64,000 nucleotides of DNA from Deinococcus hopiensis KR-140 (lineage in GTDB: Bacteria > Deinococcota > Deinococci > Deinococcales > Deinococcaceae). The notes below the pieces were generated by a model. The model had not been told where the DNA came from. It worked only from the letters and a program-made list of their open reading frames with translations, and did not search any database. This document shows, piece by piece, positions 27,638 to 37,007 of this stretch. How positions within the stretch are numbered: position 1 is the first letter of the stretch; every line of letters begins with the position of its first letter. Position numbers and translations under genes: made by a program. Where the stretch lies: positions 124,001 to 188,000 of the forward strand of contig CALPYF020000004.1 in NCBI GenBank assembly GCA_943327755.2, written 5' to 3'.

Positions 27638-29002
27638 GTGACCCGCAGCGTCCGCACTCGCACCGTCGGCATCCTGGGAGGCGGGATCGCCGGACTGGCC
27701 CTCGCCGCCCGCCTCGCGCACCGGGGGCACTCGGTCACCGTGTACGACCGCGATCAGGCGGGCGGGAAGCTGCGCCGCCTGACCCTGGCGGGCGAGAGCG
27801 TGGACACCGGCCCCAGCTTGTTCACGTTCCCGCAGGTGTGGCGCGCGTACCTGCGCGGCCTGAACGAACCCGACCCCCTGCACCTGCGCCCGCTGCCCGG
27901 CGGACTGGGCGTGCACCACACCCCCCACGGCCCGGTGCCGCTCCCGGTGCCGCCCGGCCATCCGCTGCACCTGCACTGGCAGCGGTACCTGCGGGTCGCC
28001 GCGCCGCTTACCCCGTTCCTGGGCGTGCTGCTGACCACCCCGCCGCGCCTGCGCGACCCGCTGTTCCGGCAGGCGGCCGCCGCGCTGCTGGGCGTGCAGG
28101 GCCCGCACCTGACCGCGCAGGGCTGGCTGGCCGCGCAGAAGCTCCCGCCCGCGCTGACCCACGCCCTGGCCACGCACGCCCTGAACGCCGGACTGCCCCC
28201 CGGAGTGGCGCCGACGCTGTACGCGCTGATTCCCGCGCTGGTCGGCGCGGACGTCTCCCGCCCGGCGGACGGCATGGGAGCGCTGCTGGACGCCCTGCTG
28301 GCCTTCGGGCAGGCGCGCGGCGTGCAGATCCGGGAGCACAGCCCGGTCACGCGACTGGACGGGCAGACCCTCACCCTCGCGGGTGGCGAGGCGGCGCGGC
28401 ACGACCTGATCGTCAGTGCCCTCGACCCGCACCGGCTGGCCGCACTGCGGTGCCGCCCCACCCCCTCACCCGTCGCGCGGCGCACCGTCAGCGGCGTCGG
28501 CGTGTACGCCGTCCTGCCCCAGCCCGCGCCACTGCCCGCCACCAGCGTCCTGCCGCCCACCAGCTTCGCGGCGTTCCACGCGCACGTCCGGCGCGGCGCG
28601 CTGCCCCCGGACACCCTCACCCTGGTGCACGCACAGGGGCGGCAGCTGAGCATCCTGCTCGCCACGCCCGCCACCGGCGAGAACCTCACCCTGGGTCACC
28701 CCTGGGTGCAGGCGCAACTCCGGCGGACCGAGGAGACCCTGGAGACCCCCGGCCTGCTGCAAGGCGCGCTGGACGTCGCCACGCTCGCCCCCGACCACTA
28801 CGCGCGGGGCGGACACCCGGGCGGCGCCCTGTACGGCCCGGGCCTCCCCGCGTGGCGCGGCGGGCCACTGCACCCCCAGCCGTACCGCCTGAGCGACGGC
28901 CTGTGGCAGGTCGGCACCGGCGTCCACCCCGGCGGCGGCCTCCCCGCCATCCTGGGCGGCGTGCAGATCGTCGACCGGTTGCTGCAAGAGGCGGGCTGGT
29001 AG
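27638..29002 (+). CDS. CrtI/CrtD-family FAD-dependent carotenoid desaturase-like protein
   Basis: 454 residues. N-terminal FAD dinucleotide fold TVGILGGGIAGLALAARLAHRGHSVTVYDRDQAGGKLRRL and the phytoene-desaturase type follow-up VDTGPSLFTFPQVW; the C-terminus ends with the FAD-closing GLWQVGTGVHPGGGLPAILGG. CrtD-like 1-hydroxycarotenoid 3,4-desaturase is the most tempting match in a Deinococcus setting (deinoxanthin pathway), but subfamily assignment needs alignment. GTG 27638 follows the UbiA stop by 1 bp, so both share a promoter controlled from the carH divergent region. Confidence 0.82.
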   Translation: MTRSVRTRTVGILGGGIAGLALAARLAHRGHSVTVYDRDQAGGKLRRLTLAGESVDTGPSLFTFPQVWRAYLRGLNEPDPLHLRPLPGGLGVHHTPHGPVPLPVPPGHPLHLHWQRYLRVAAPLTPFLGVLLTTPPRLRDPLFRQAAAALLGVQGPHLTAQGWLAAQKLPPALTHALATHALNAGLPPGVAPTLYALIPALVGADVSRPADGMGALLDALLAFGQARGVQIREHSPVTRLDGQTLTLAGGEAARHDLIVSALDPHRLAALRCRPTPSPVARRTVSGVGVYAVLPQPAPLPATSVLPPTSFAAFHAHVRRGALPPDTLTLVHAQGRQLSILLATPATGENLTLGHPWVQAQLRRTEETLETPGLLQGALDVATLAPDHYARGGHPGGALYGPGLPAWRGGPLHPQPYRLSDGLWQVGTGVHPGGGLPAILGGVQIVDRLLQEAGW

Positions 29003-29005
29003 AGG

Positions 29006-29665
29006 TCAGGGAACTGGGGGCTCCGGCAGATGCTCCAGAATCAGCAGGGCGTCACTGTAGAACCGCTCATCCTCCGCGTCAGGGGCAGTGAAGAAAGCTG
29101 CTTCCAGCCAGTCCCGCAGCGCGGCGCGCGGCCATTCATGCGGTGGCGTGCCGTTCAGGAGCAGCACCTCTGCCAGCACGACCGCGCGGTTCGGATGAGC
29201 CCACCAGCGGGCCAGCAACGCCGAGCGGGTCAGGCCCACCTGCTCCATCAGACCCCACCCCAGCGCCAGATCGGCGTACCACGGGACGTGCCAGAGCAGG
29301 TCGTCCCAGTACGCTAGGAAGAAGCTTCCCAGCGCGGCCTCCTGCATCCCGGGCAGGTGGTGTCCCTGCTCGCGGGCGTAGGCCAGCCGGTAGGCGATGG
29401 GATCAAGTTCGATTTCATCGGTCACGAGCAGTTCCAGCAGGCGCGGCAGGAAGTACCGGAAGTCGTCCCAGGTGCCCACCGTGTACAGCGCGTCGCACAG
29501 GTACGAGCGCATGAGCCCCGGTGACAGGTCACGCAGTGGCTGCCCCAGGAGCGCAGTGACCTCGCCCGGCTGAAGTTCATACGGTTCATGCTGGAGGCTC
29601 GTCGGCCTGGGTACCATGCCGAACGCTGAGTACAGTCCGGCAATCGCGTCCTGAAGATCCCTCAT
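29006..29665 (-). CDS. Hypothetical protein, helical
   Basis: 219 residues, rich in Trp, Leu and acidic residues, with no signal peptide and no recognised domain. Segments LSPGLMRSYLCDALYTVGTWDDFRYFLPRLLELL and YWDDLLWHVPWYADLALGWGLMEQVG suggest a helical repeat or bundle; such soluble acidic proteins include polymorphic-toxin immunity proteins, but no toxin gene is adjacent, so this is only a possibility. It starts 1 bp after the secreted protein gene (29667-30089) ends and is probably cotranscribed. It converges with the carotenoid gene, 3 bp apart. Confidence 0.65.
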   Translation of the reverse strand: MRDLQDAIAGLYSAFGMVPRPTSLQHEPYELQPGEVTALLGQPLRDLSPGLMRSYLCDALYTVGTWDDFRYFLPRLLELLVTDEIELDPIAYRLAYAREQGHHLPGMQEAALGSFFLAYWDDLLWHVPWYADLALGWGLMEQVGLTRSALLARWWAHPNRAVVLAEVLLLNGTPPHEWPRAALRDWLEAAFFTAPDAEDERFYSDALLILEHLPEPPVP

Positions 29666-29666
29666 G

Positions 29667-30089
29667 TCAGGGCACCCGCAGCGCCGCGGTATTCGACACG
29701 AGGGTCACCCGCGTGCCGCCGTCCCGGGCCTGAATGTGAGCCGTCATGAGGTACGTCCCGGCGGGCAGCCGCGCGGCGCGGACGGAGGAGAGGTCGAGGG
29801 TGAACGCCCCCCACGCGCCCCGCGCGGTGTTCACGCCCAGACCCACCTCAGCGCAAAGGGTCCCGCGATTCGGGTACCCGAGGAGGGCGCGGCCCTGCCG
29901 GTCGAAGACGGTGTAGCGCACCTGACACAGCCCGGTCGTGAGTGAGCGGCCCGGCGATTCCAGGCCCTTCACGCGCAGGGTGACGCGGGGCTGCGTGACG
30001 CTCAGGGTGCCCGGCAGGAACAGGTGCGCGGGCGCGGCATCTGGAGTGCCGGACAGCAGCAGGGGAAGCAGGAGGGCCGCGCGGCGCAT
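29667..30089 (-). CDS. Secreted hypothetical protein
   Basis: 140 residues with a signal peptide (MRRAALLLPLLLSGTPDAAPA) and a beta-sandwich-like remainder (SVTQPRVTLRVKG, TGLCQVRYTVFDRQGRALLG, TYLMTAHIQARDGGTRVTLVSNTA) with two cysteines. It looks like a small Ig-like or adhesin-type extracellular domain; no family is claimed. TAGCCT (30096-30101, minus strand) lies 6 nt before ATG 30089, a leaderless layout. Confidence 0.68.
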   Translation of the reverse strand: MRRAALLLPLLLSGTPDAAPAHLFLPGTLSVTQPRVTLRVKGLESPGRSLTTGLCQVRYTVFDRQGRALLGYPNRGTLCAEVGLGVNTARGAWGAFTLDLSSVRAARLPAGTYLMTAHIQARDGGTRVTLVSNTAALRVP

Positions 30090-30100
30090 GGGCTCAGGCT

Positions 30101-30134
30101 AACGAACAGCACCCCCTCCGTGTGGAAGGGGTGC
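30101..30134 (-). terminator. Terminator after the S8 protease gene
   Basis: On the minus strand GCACCCCTTCC (30134-30124) / GGAGGGGGTGC (30119-30109) form a near-perfect stem (one mismatch) with a 4-nt loop, followed by TGTTCGTT. It overlaps the promoter of the next gene. Confidence 0.6.
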
Positions 30135-30150
30135 CGGGTGCGCGGGTGGG

Positions 30151-31902
30151 TTACTGGCCGGTGATGGCCTTCAGGGGGTCGACCAGACCGTACCCGAAGT
30201 TGTTGTCCTTCCCGGCAGTGCCCAGGTCCTTGGCGGTGCTGGTCAGCAGGCTGAGCAGCTGGGTGTTCGTCAGGGTGGGCTTGGCGGCCCAGACGACCGC
30301 GGCGGCGGCGCTGACGTGGGGGGTGGCCATGCTGGTGCCGTTGTAGGACTCGTAGTCGGCGCTGGTGACGGCGGCGGTGCCGGTGGTGGGCAGCTTGGTC
30401 AGCAGGGCCTGGCCGTCCGCCTGGAGGATGCCGACGACGGGCACGGCGTAGCTGTTGGTGAGGGTCATGCCCAGGGCACCCGCGGCGTTGTTGTAGATCA
30501 TGACGGCCTTGGCGCCGCTGGCGACGGCGTTGGCGGTCTTCTCCTCGAAGGAGCAGGTGCCGCGGGCGATCAGGGCGATGTTCCCGGCCAGGGCGCTGTT
30601 GCGGGTCGTGGTGCCGCAGAATTCGTTCGCGCCGGCGGTGCCGGTGCCGTCCCCGGCCTTGACGATGGTGCCGGTGAAGCTGCCCTTGCCGGTCAGGTCG
30701 GCGGCCTGTACCTGGGTGAAGGTCACGCCGCCGCCGGAGGCGCTGGCGCGGGTGCCCTGGCCCAGCGGCACGCTGCTGATCACGTCCACGCCGGGGCCGA
30801 CCAGATCGACCTGCGTGCCGAAGTTGCTGAAGTCCGCCTTGGCGAGGTTGCTGTCCACGGCGCCGATGCCGACCACTTCGGTGTACGCGGCGGGGTAGGA
30901 GACGGCGGCGCCGTCGTTGCCGGTCGCGGCGATGGTCATGGCGCCTTTGCTCCAGACGCTGGTGTAGGCGCGCTGCTCGGTCTGGCTCTTGCTGCCGCCG
31001 CCCAGGGAGAGGCTGATGACGACCTTGTTCTCGGTGCCGCCCTGGCTCTTGAGCTGCGCGGCGCACCAGTTCACGCCGTTGATGATGCCGCTGCTGCTGC
31101 CCGAGCCGGTGTCGCCCAGCACACGGGCCATGTACAGGTTCACGCCCGTTGCCACGCCCACGACGCCGTTGGCGTCCATGCCGTTCTGCAGGCCGGCCGC
31201 GCCGGTGCCCGCGCCGAGCTGCGCGAAGATCGTGCCGGACACGTGCGTGCCGTGGTGGGACAGGTCGTTCAGGGCGTAGGGGTCGTTGCGGTTGGCTTCG
31301 GTGGTGACGAAGTTCTTGAAGCCCTTGAGTTTGCGCTGGAATTCGGGGTGGTTGCCGTCGATGCCGGTGTCGCCGACGCACACGGCGACGCCGGTGCCGG
31401 TGTACCCGCTGACGCGGAGGTTCTGGACGCGCAGGGCGTTGTCACCCCAGGTGAACTCGCCGCTGGGGGCGTACAGGGCCTGCGCGCTGAGGTTCTGGCT
31501 GCCCAGGCTGGCCTTGGCGGCGCTGTCCTTGACGCCACTCTTGAAGCCCATGGCGTGACGCACGTAGTCGGGTTCGACGTACTCGACGCTGGGGTTGGCC
31601 TTCAGCTTGGCCAGCGCGGCGGCGTCGAGTTTCACGGCGGCGGCGCTGATGTCCACCCACTGGCTGGTCATGATCCCGCCCGCGGCGGCGATGGCCTGGG
31701 CCTGCACGGCGGCCTGTTCCGTCACACTCTGGCTGCTGAGGTTGCCCTGCTTGAAGCCCACCAGGTACGCGCCGGGAATGGCGTCCGCAGCGGCGGGTGC
31801 GCTCGCCTCGGGGGCGGTGGCGACCGGGGTGGCCGTCTGCTGGCTGCAGGCGGCGAGGCTCAGGGCGAGGGTGGCGGCCAGGATGGAACGGGTGTGCTTC
31901 AT
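30151..31902 (-). CDS. Subtilisin-like S8 serine protease lipoprotein with PA-domain insert
   Basis: 583 residues. Lipobox LSLAAC with Cys19, Ala/Pro-rich linker, I9-type prodomain (about 40-115) and an S8 catalytic domain: Asp178 (CVGDTGIDGNHPEF), His217 (SHHGTHVSG) and Ser in YNGTSMATPHVSAAAAVVW near the C-terminus. Between His and Ser lies a protease-associated (PA) insert, roughly residues 385-500 (GNIALIARGTCSFEEKTANA, AVMIYNN). Probably surface-anchored, used for nutrient acquisition or turnover of exported proteins. GGAGAT lies 5 nt before ATG 31902. Confidence 0.94.
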   Translation of the reverse strand: MKHTRSILAATLALSLAACSQQTATPVATAPEASAPAAADAIPGAYLVGFKQGNLSSQSVTEQAAVQAQAIAAAGGIMTSQWVDISAAAVKLDAAALAKLKANPSVEYVEPDYVRHAMGFKSGVKDSAAKASLGSQNLSAQALYAPSGEFTWGDNALRVQNLRVSGYTGTGVAVCVGDTGIDGNHPEFQRKLKGFKNFVTTEANRNDPYALNDLSHHGTHVSGTIFAQLGAGTGAAGLQNGMDANGVVGVATGVNLYMARVLGDTGSGSSSGIINGVNWCAAQLKSQGGTENKVVISLSLGGGSKSQTEQRAYTSVWSKGAMTIAATGNDGAAVSYPAAYTEVVGIGAVDSNLAKADFSNFGTQVDLVGPGVDVISSVPLGQGTRASASGGGVTFTQVQAADLTGKGSFTGTIVKAGDGTGTAGANEFCGTTTRNSALAGNIALIARGTCSFEEKTANAVASGAKAVMIYNNAAGALGMTLTNSYAVPVVGILQADGQALLTKLPTTGTAAVTSADYESYNGTSMATPHVSAAAAVVWAAKPTLTNTQLLSLLTSTAKDLGTAGKDNNFGYGLVDPLKAITGQ

Positions 31903-32205
31903 GGGATCTCCAGTGTGCGGCGGAAGGCGGGCTTCCGGCTCGCAGCCGAACGCGGGTGAGAACGGTGGTCTGGCGCGGCCGGGGGCTGCGTCAGGGCGGG
32001 CAGTGAGCGTCGCTCGGTGTGTTGAAGTTGAGGGGGATGTTAGTGCGCAGTGGGATCACAATGAACCGCATGTCTAGGTTGCTCTGAAGCCGGTTCAGAA
32101 CACTTGACATTTGTCGTGTGGCAGGTCGTTTACGCCGCTTCGGGCGGTGTCCGGTGCGACATTTGAGGCACTCTGCCTGCTGGTTCTGGCGTACAGTAGT
32201 AATTC
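31903..32205. other. AT-richer intergenic region upstream of the protease
   Basis: No gene supported. It contains the protease RBS, a TTGACA (32103-32108) on the plus strand with no gene to serve, and a 72-codon minus-strand frame (31991-32209) with random-looking composition. The base composition drops clearly below the rest of the window from about 32030 to 32330. Confidence 0.5.
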
Positions 32206-32400
32206 TCATTCTTCAATCAGTTCACGATCAAGAAGTTTCACTTGATAATTATTTGGATGGTTAGTTTTCCGAATGAAAATGACCTGAGCGTTCTGAAGAT
32301 CGTGTGTCTCAAGTGCGACGTAGTCCTCTGCACTGGAAAGGGGCACCCAGCCGCAGCCGGATGCCCCCCATTCGGGTGATCGGTGCTGGCTTACCAGCGC
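32206..32400 (-). pseudogene. Low-GC ORF, probable C-terminal gene remnant
   Basis: From the end of pruA to the TGA at 32208-32206 the minus strand is open for 64 codons and reads like a real protein C-terminus: it includes SPEWGASGCGWVPLSS, EDYVALETHDLQNAQVIFI and HPNNYQVKLLDRELIEE. Codons such as AAT, TAT, CTT and ATT are unlike the GC-ending codons of all neighbours, indicating acquired DNA. No start with a ribosome-binding site is present (the best is a GTG at 32344), so it is either a truncated immigrant gene or a 46-residue peptide. No family recognised. Confidence 0.45.
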
Positions 32401-33962
32401 TCAGTCACGGTCTTGAGCTGCATGAAGTTCGCCAGGTAGTCCGGGCCGCCCGCCTTGCTGTCCGTGCCGCTCATGTTGTACCCGCCGAACGGCTGCACGC
32501 CCACGATCGCGCCCGTGATCTTGCGGTTGAAGTACAGGTTGCCCACCTCGAACTCCGCGCGGGCCTGCTCCAGCCGCTCCCGGCTGGCGCTGCATACGCC
32601 GCCCGTCAGGCCGTACTCGGTGCTGTTCGCGATGTCCAGCGCGTCCTGCCAGTCCCGCGCGCGGATGACCGACACGACCGGCCCGAAGATCTCCTCCTGC
32701 GCCAGACGCGACTCGCGCTTCACGTCGCCCACGATGGTCGGCTGCACGTAGTACCCCTGCTTCCCGTTCGCCTCGCCGGTCGCCGCGCCGCCCAGCAGCA
32801 CCTTGCCCTCACTGGGGGCAATCTCCAGGTAACTCTTGATCTTGTCGAAGCTCATCTGGTTCACGACCGCCGTGACGTTCGCGTTCTCCTCGCCTGTCCC
32901 GACCTTCAGGGCCCCGGCGCGCTCCACGAAGGCATTCACCACGTCGTCGTACACGCTGTCCACCACGATCAGGCGGCTCATGGCGCTGCACTTCTGCCCG
33001 TTGAACCCGAACGCGCCCTGCACCGCCGCTGTCACCGCCACGTCCAGATCGGCGGTCTCGTCCACGATCATGCCGTCCTTGCCGCCCAGCTCCATGATCA
33101 CGCGCTTGATCCACTTCTGGCCGGGCTGCACCTTCGCCGCCACCTCGTTGATGTGCAGGCCCACCGCGCGGCTCCCCGTGAACGTGATGAAGCGCGTCTT
33201 CGCGTGCGTCGTCAGGTACTCGCCGATCTCCTTGCCCACACCCGGCAGGAACTGCAGCACCCCGGCGGGCAGCCCGGCCTCCAGCATGATGTCCACCATG
33301 AACCCCGCGATCAGCCCCGCGTCCTCGGCGGGCTTCACCAGGACGCAGTTCCCCACCACGATCGGCGCGGCCGCCATCCCGATGAAGATCGCGCACGGGA
33401 AGTTCCACGGGCTGATGCTCACGCCCACGCCCAGCGGAATGCTCATCAGGCCGTTCTCCTCGCCCTCGAACCACGTCGTCTCACTGCTCCCGAAACCCGA
33501 GTACTTCATGGCGCTGCGCGCGTAGTACTCCAGGAAATCGATCGCCTCCGCCACCTCCACGTCGGCCTCGGCGTAGTTCTTCCCGACCTCGATGCTCATC
33601 AGCGCGCACGCCTCCAGGCGGCGGCGCTTCAGGATCGCGGCCGCCTTCAACAGCACCCGCGCGCGGGCGTCCATGTCCCACTTCTTCCAGCTCTCGAACG
33701 CCGCCCACGCGCCCTGCAGGGCACGCTCGGCATCCTCAATGGTCGCCTTCGCGGTCGTGCCCACCACTTCAGTCGTGTCGCAGGGGTTCAGGCTGGTCAG
33801 CTTCTCCGCCGTGTCCACCCGCTCGCCATTGATGACCATCGGGTAGTGCTTCCCAACCAGCTCGGCGCGGACTTTCTTGAGGGCGTCCTGATACGCGGTG
33901 ACGTTTTCCTCTTTGGTGAAATCGATGAAGCTCTGCGGGCGGTACTCCTGAACTTTGATCAT
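32391..33962 (-). CDS. pruA: L-glutamate gamma-semialdehyde dehydrogenase (P5C dehydrogenase)
   Basis: Second step of proline catabolism: oxidises pyrroline-5-carboxylate/glutamate semialdehyde to glutamate with NAD. 523 residues of the ALDH4/RocA type: VSISPWNFPCAIFIG, FTGSRAVGLHI, the catalytic Glu in VIMELGGKDGMIV, catalytic Cys in FGFNGQKCSAMSRLIV, and EEIFGPVVSVIRA. ATG 33962 has AGGAGA 7 nt upstream. It is the last gene of the proline operon, after an unrelated low-GC gene, and a low-GC remnant follows. Confidence 0.96.
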   Translation of the reverse strand: MIKVQEYRPQSFIDFTKEENVTAYQDALKKVRAELVGKHYPMVINGERVDTAEKLTSLNPCDTTEVVGTTAKATIEDAERALQGAWAAFESWKKWDMDARARVLLKAAAILKRRRLEACALMSIEVGKNYAEADVEVAEAIDFLEYYARSAMKYSGFGSSETTWFEGEENGLMSIPLGVGVSISPWNFPCAIFIGMAAAPIVVGNCVLVKPAEDAGLIAGFMVDIMLEAGLPAGVLQFLPGVGKEIGEYLTTHAKTRFITFTGSRAVGLHINEVAAKVQPGQKWIKRVIMELGGKDGMIVDETADLDVAVTAAVQGAFGFNGQKCSAMSRLIVVDSVYDDVVNAFVERAGALKVGTGEENANVTAVVNQMSFDKIKSYLEIAPSEGKVLLGGAATGEANGKQGYYVQPTIVGDVKRESRLAQEEIFGPVVSVIRARDWQDALDIANSTEYGLTGGVCSASRERLEQARAEFEVGNLYFNRKITGAIVGVQPFGGYNMSGTDSKAGGPDYLANFMQLKTVTERW

Positions 33963-33973
33963 GGTGGGTCTCC

Positions 33974-34441
33974 TTAACAGAATTGATAGAGCTGTATGTG
34001 GTCGGCTGGGTTGAATACGAGAGCAGAAATGTCCCGGTAGGTGGCGAGTTCTGGTTCCGTTCCCGCGCTGAGAACGTCGAAGAACGCTCTGAACAGAGGC
34101 TCTGGCTCGTCGGCCAGTACGATCCGGTTGCTCATGACGGTGTCGAAGAAGTTGACCTTCTCCCAAAGCGAAGACTCGTCTCTGGCGAGTAGAAGGGCAA
34201 GGCAGTCGAGGACGAGAACCTTCTGGAAGTCGTTCAGCGAGTCGAAGACGGGTCTGAGTCCATGGGCCAGAAACGCCTGGAGGCTGTGCGAATTGCCGGT
34301 GTACGGGGCCAGTACGTAGCTGTCCATCTCGAAGTCCACCTTCTCGGGCCAGGTCTGGCGGTACCAGTCGTCTGAGGCGTGAATCGCCCAGTTCAGAACC
34401 TCGTGCAGCCAGAAGAGGTTGATGTACCCGAGAGGGTTCAT
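33974..34441 (-). CDS. Unknown low-GC gene inserted between PRODH and P5CDH genes
   Basis: 155 residues, acidic, aromatic-rich, no signal peptide or membrane helix, no recognised family. Representative segments: GYINLFWLHEVLNWAIHASDDWY, DSLNDFQKVLVLDCLALLLARDESS, LFRAFFDVLSAGTEPE. GC content and codon use (TTT, AAT, GAA, CTT) differ sharply from the flanking proline genes, suggesting horizontal acquisition into the operon. The gaps are 9 and 11 bp, so it is cotranscribed. ATG 34441 or GTG 34444 start. The composition resembles toxin-immunity proteins in general terms only. Confidence 0.7.
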   Translation of the reverse strand: MNPLGYINLFWLHEVLNWAIHASDDWYRQTWPEKVDFEMDSYVLAPYTGNSHSLQAFLAHGLRPVFDSLNDFQKVLVLDCLALLLARDESSLWEKVNFFDTVMSNRIVLADEPEPLFRAFFDVLSAGTEPELATYRDISALVFNPADHIQLYQFC

Positions 34442-34450
34442 CACGTTCGT

Positions 34451-35379
34451 TCAGCCTTTGAGCATGCCGCGCAGCACGAACATAGCGTTGCGGGGCGTTT
34501 CGGCGATGCGGCGGCTGAAGTAGGGGTACCAGTCGCGGCCGTAGGGGATGTACGCGCGGACGCGGTACCCGGCGGCGGCGAGGTTGCGTTGCAGGTCGCG
34601 GCGGATGCCGTACAGCATCTGGAATTCGAAGGCGTCCTTGCTGATGCCGTGCGCCAGGGCGTACATCTGCACGTCGTGGATGATGCTCTCGTCGTGCGTG
34701 GCGACGTTCACGTAGTTCCCGGCCTGCATGTGGGCGTACACGAGGCGGCGGTACGCGGCGTCCACGTCGGCTTTCTGCGGGTACGCGACCGTTTCGGGTT
34801 CCAGGTAAGCGCCCTTCACGATGCGGAGGTTGGGGTTCAGGTCGTCCAGGCTGGCGCGGTCCTTCTCGGTGCGGTAGAGGTAGCTCTGGAGGACGGTGCC
34901 GACGTGCTGCCCGCCGAACTCGCCGACCAGGGTGCGGAACTGCGCGAGGGTCTGGTCGACGCGGGGGTGGTCTTCCATGTCGAGGCACACGAAGCCGCCG
35001 TACTCCTTTGCGCGGCGGATGATGCGCCGGGCGTTCGCGAGGCCCAGGTCCTCACCGCCTTCGGTCTTGCCCTGGCCGACGCTGGAGAGCTTGATGCTGA
35101 CGTAGGGGGTGATCCCGGCGGCATGCGCGGCGTCCAGCATGGTGATGACGTTGTCGGCGAACTGCGTGCACTGCGCGGGGCTCTCGATGAATTCGCCCAG
35201 CAGGTCGAGGTTCGCCATGATGCCGTCTTTTTTCAGGTCGTGCACGGCCTGGATGGCGGTCTGGGGGGTTTCCCCGGCGACGAAACGCTGGGCCATGCCC
35301 CAGCCCCGGGCACGGACGGCGTTCTCGATGGCTTTCTGCCCGGCGACGGTCAAGACGGCTTTGCGGTACATCTGGTCGA

Positions 35380-35383
<4 letters not shown>
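34451..35383 (-). CDS. Proline dehydrogenase (monofunctional)
   Basis: FAD-dependent oxidation of L-proline to pyrroline-5-carboxylate, electrons passing to the quinone pool at the membrane. 310 residues, the size of the stand-alone Deinococcus-Thermus enzymes rather than the large PutA fusion. TIM-barrel signatures: TPYVSIKLSSVG, RIVKGAYLEPETVAYPQKADVD, NVATHDE and the substrate-binding C-terminal helix YGRDWYPYFSRRIAET. ATG 35383 overlaps the GntR stop by 4 bp (ATGA), so regulator and enzyme are coupled. Confidence 0.96.
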
Positions 35384-36039
<656 letters not shown>

Positions 36040-36046
36040 TGTGGAT

Positions 36047-36058
36047 ATTGTATACAAT
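36047..36058 (-). promoter_or_regulatory. Operator/promoter of the proline operon
   Basis: Perfect 12-bp palindrome ATTGTATACAAT, the kind bound by FCD-type GntR proteins. Its TATACAAT half contains the -10 TACAAT, 7 nt before the regulator's ATG, so a bound regulator would block a probably leaderless promoter. Autoregulation is inferred from position. Confidence 0.7.
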
Positions 36059-36125
36059 CCTGGCGATCTGACCAGCCCCCCCGGTCCTCTGTTCCCCACA
36101 CCTGTTCAGGCAGGCGGCGCGCAGG

Positions 36126-36500
36126 TCAAGCCGACACGCTGTGCAGGCACAACGTACACACCCAGTCGTCAGGTCTCAGGTTCTCCATCAACACGCGGCG
36201 CCGGTTCAGCCTCCACCGGTGCCGTGACGCCGCGACGCCCGCCGCCCACAGGAACCCCAGGCCACCGACAGTCAGGACCAGCACCCGTCCACGGCTCCCG
36301 CCCAGCAGCAGGGGCACCTGCATCACGAGGAGTAGCGTCAGGCCCAGGCCCACCAGCGGAACGGGGACCAGCCAGCGCGACTCGTCCCAGTCGATCCGGG
36401 TCCGTTCCCGCGACGGGCAGTAGGCCCGCCAGAGCAGCAGACGGTGACGGCAGCGGGGGCAGTCGGCCCAGCCTGAATCCGGGTGGGGGAGACGACTCAT
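36126..36500 (-). CDS. Small zinc-ribbon membrane protein
   Basis: 124 residues. An N-terminal zinc-ribbon-like CPRC-x11-C (DCPRCRHRLLLWRAYC), two membrane helices (VPVPLVGLGLTLLLVMQVPLLLG and VLVLTVGGLGFLWAAGVAA) and a C-terminal CTLC that could complete a four-Cys metal site. Family unknown. ATG 36500, 27 bp after the MgtC-family gene stop, same strand, so probably one unit. Confidence 0.65.
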   Translation of the reverse strand: MSRLPHPDSGWADCPRCRHRLLLWRAYCPSRERTRIDWDESRWLVPVPLVGLGLTLLLVMQVPLLLGGSRGRVLVLTVGGLGFLWAAGVAASRHRWRLNRRRVLMENLRPDDWVCTLCLHSVSA

Positions 36501-36527
36501 CCCTGCCGGGTACGGGCCGCGTGGCGC

Positions 36528-36995
36528 TCAGGTTTCCCCGTCGCGGCGTCCGGTCTCCAGTCGGTGCAGGGGCCGCAGGACGAACAGGAACAGCAGAGTG
36601 ATGCCCAGCGCGAACACGTACAGGTGCAGTCCGCAGGCCACGCCGACGCCTGAACTGGCCAGCAGGCTGGCGGCGGTGGTCAGGCCGCGGGTCTGGCCGC
36701 CCTGCCCGCCGGAGAAGATCGTGCCCGCGCCCAGGAAGCTCACGCCGCTGACCACGGCGGCCAGCAGCCCGATCAGGTCGAAGCGCACCGCCGGATTGTC
36801 CGAACCGAACTGCCGGATCAGTGCCTCGGCCAGGACGACGAACACGGCGGCGCTGATACCGACCAGCATGTGGGTGCGCAGGCCAGCCCCGGCGCGGTGG
36901 GCCTGCCGTTCCCAGCCGATGAGGCCGGTCAGCAGGGCAGCGACGAGCGGGCCGGTCATCAGGCGCAGCTGGCTCAGGGTGTCGGTCCAGTCCAT
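36528..36995 (-). CDS. MgtC/SapB family membrane protein
   Basis: 155 residues, the short MgtC form: four to five helices with GLIGWERQAHRAGAGLRTHMLVGISAAVFVVL, GVSFLGAGTIF and RGLTTAASLLASSGVGVACG, the family's core. MgtC proteins influence Mg homeostasis and proton ATP synthase activity in pathogens; the role here is unknown. TAGGGT (37002-37007, minus strand) lies 6 nt before ATG 36995, a leaderless layout. Confidence 0.9.
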   Translation of the reverse strand: MDWTDTLSQLRLMTGPLVAALLTGLIGWERQAHRAGAGLRTHMLVGISAAVFVVLAEALIRQFGSDNPAVRFDLIGLLAAVVSGVSFLGAGTIFSGGQGGQTRGLTTAASLLASSGVGVACGLHLYVFALGITLLFLFVLRPLHRLETGRRDGET

Positions 36996-37007
36996 CCCGT
37001 GACCCTA

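Noticed and set aside
32103..32131. TTGACA with a possible -10 on the plus strand
   Set aside because: No plus-strand gene follows for 5 kb and the -10 match is poor.
31991..32209. 72-codon minus-strand ORF starting at an ATGA overlap with the remnant
   Set aside because: Random-looking composition, no RBS, lies in the protease upstream region; not supported as a gene.
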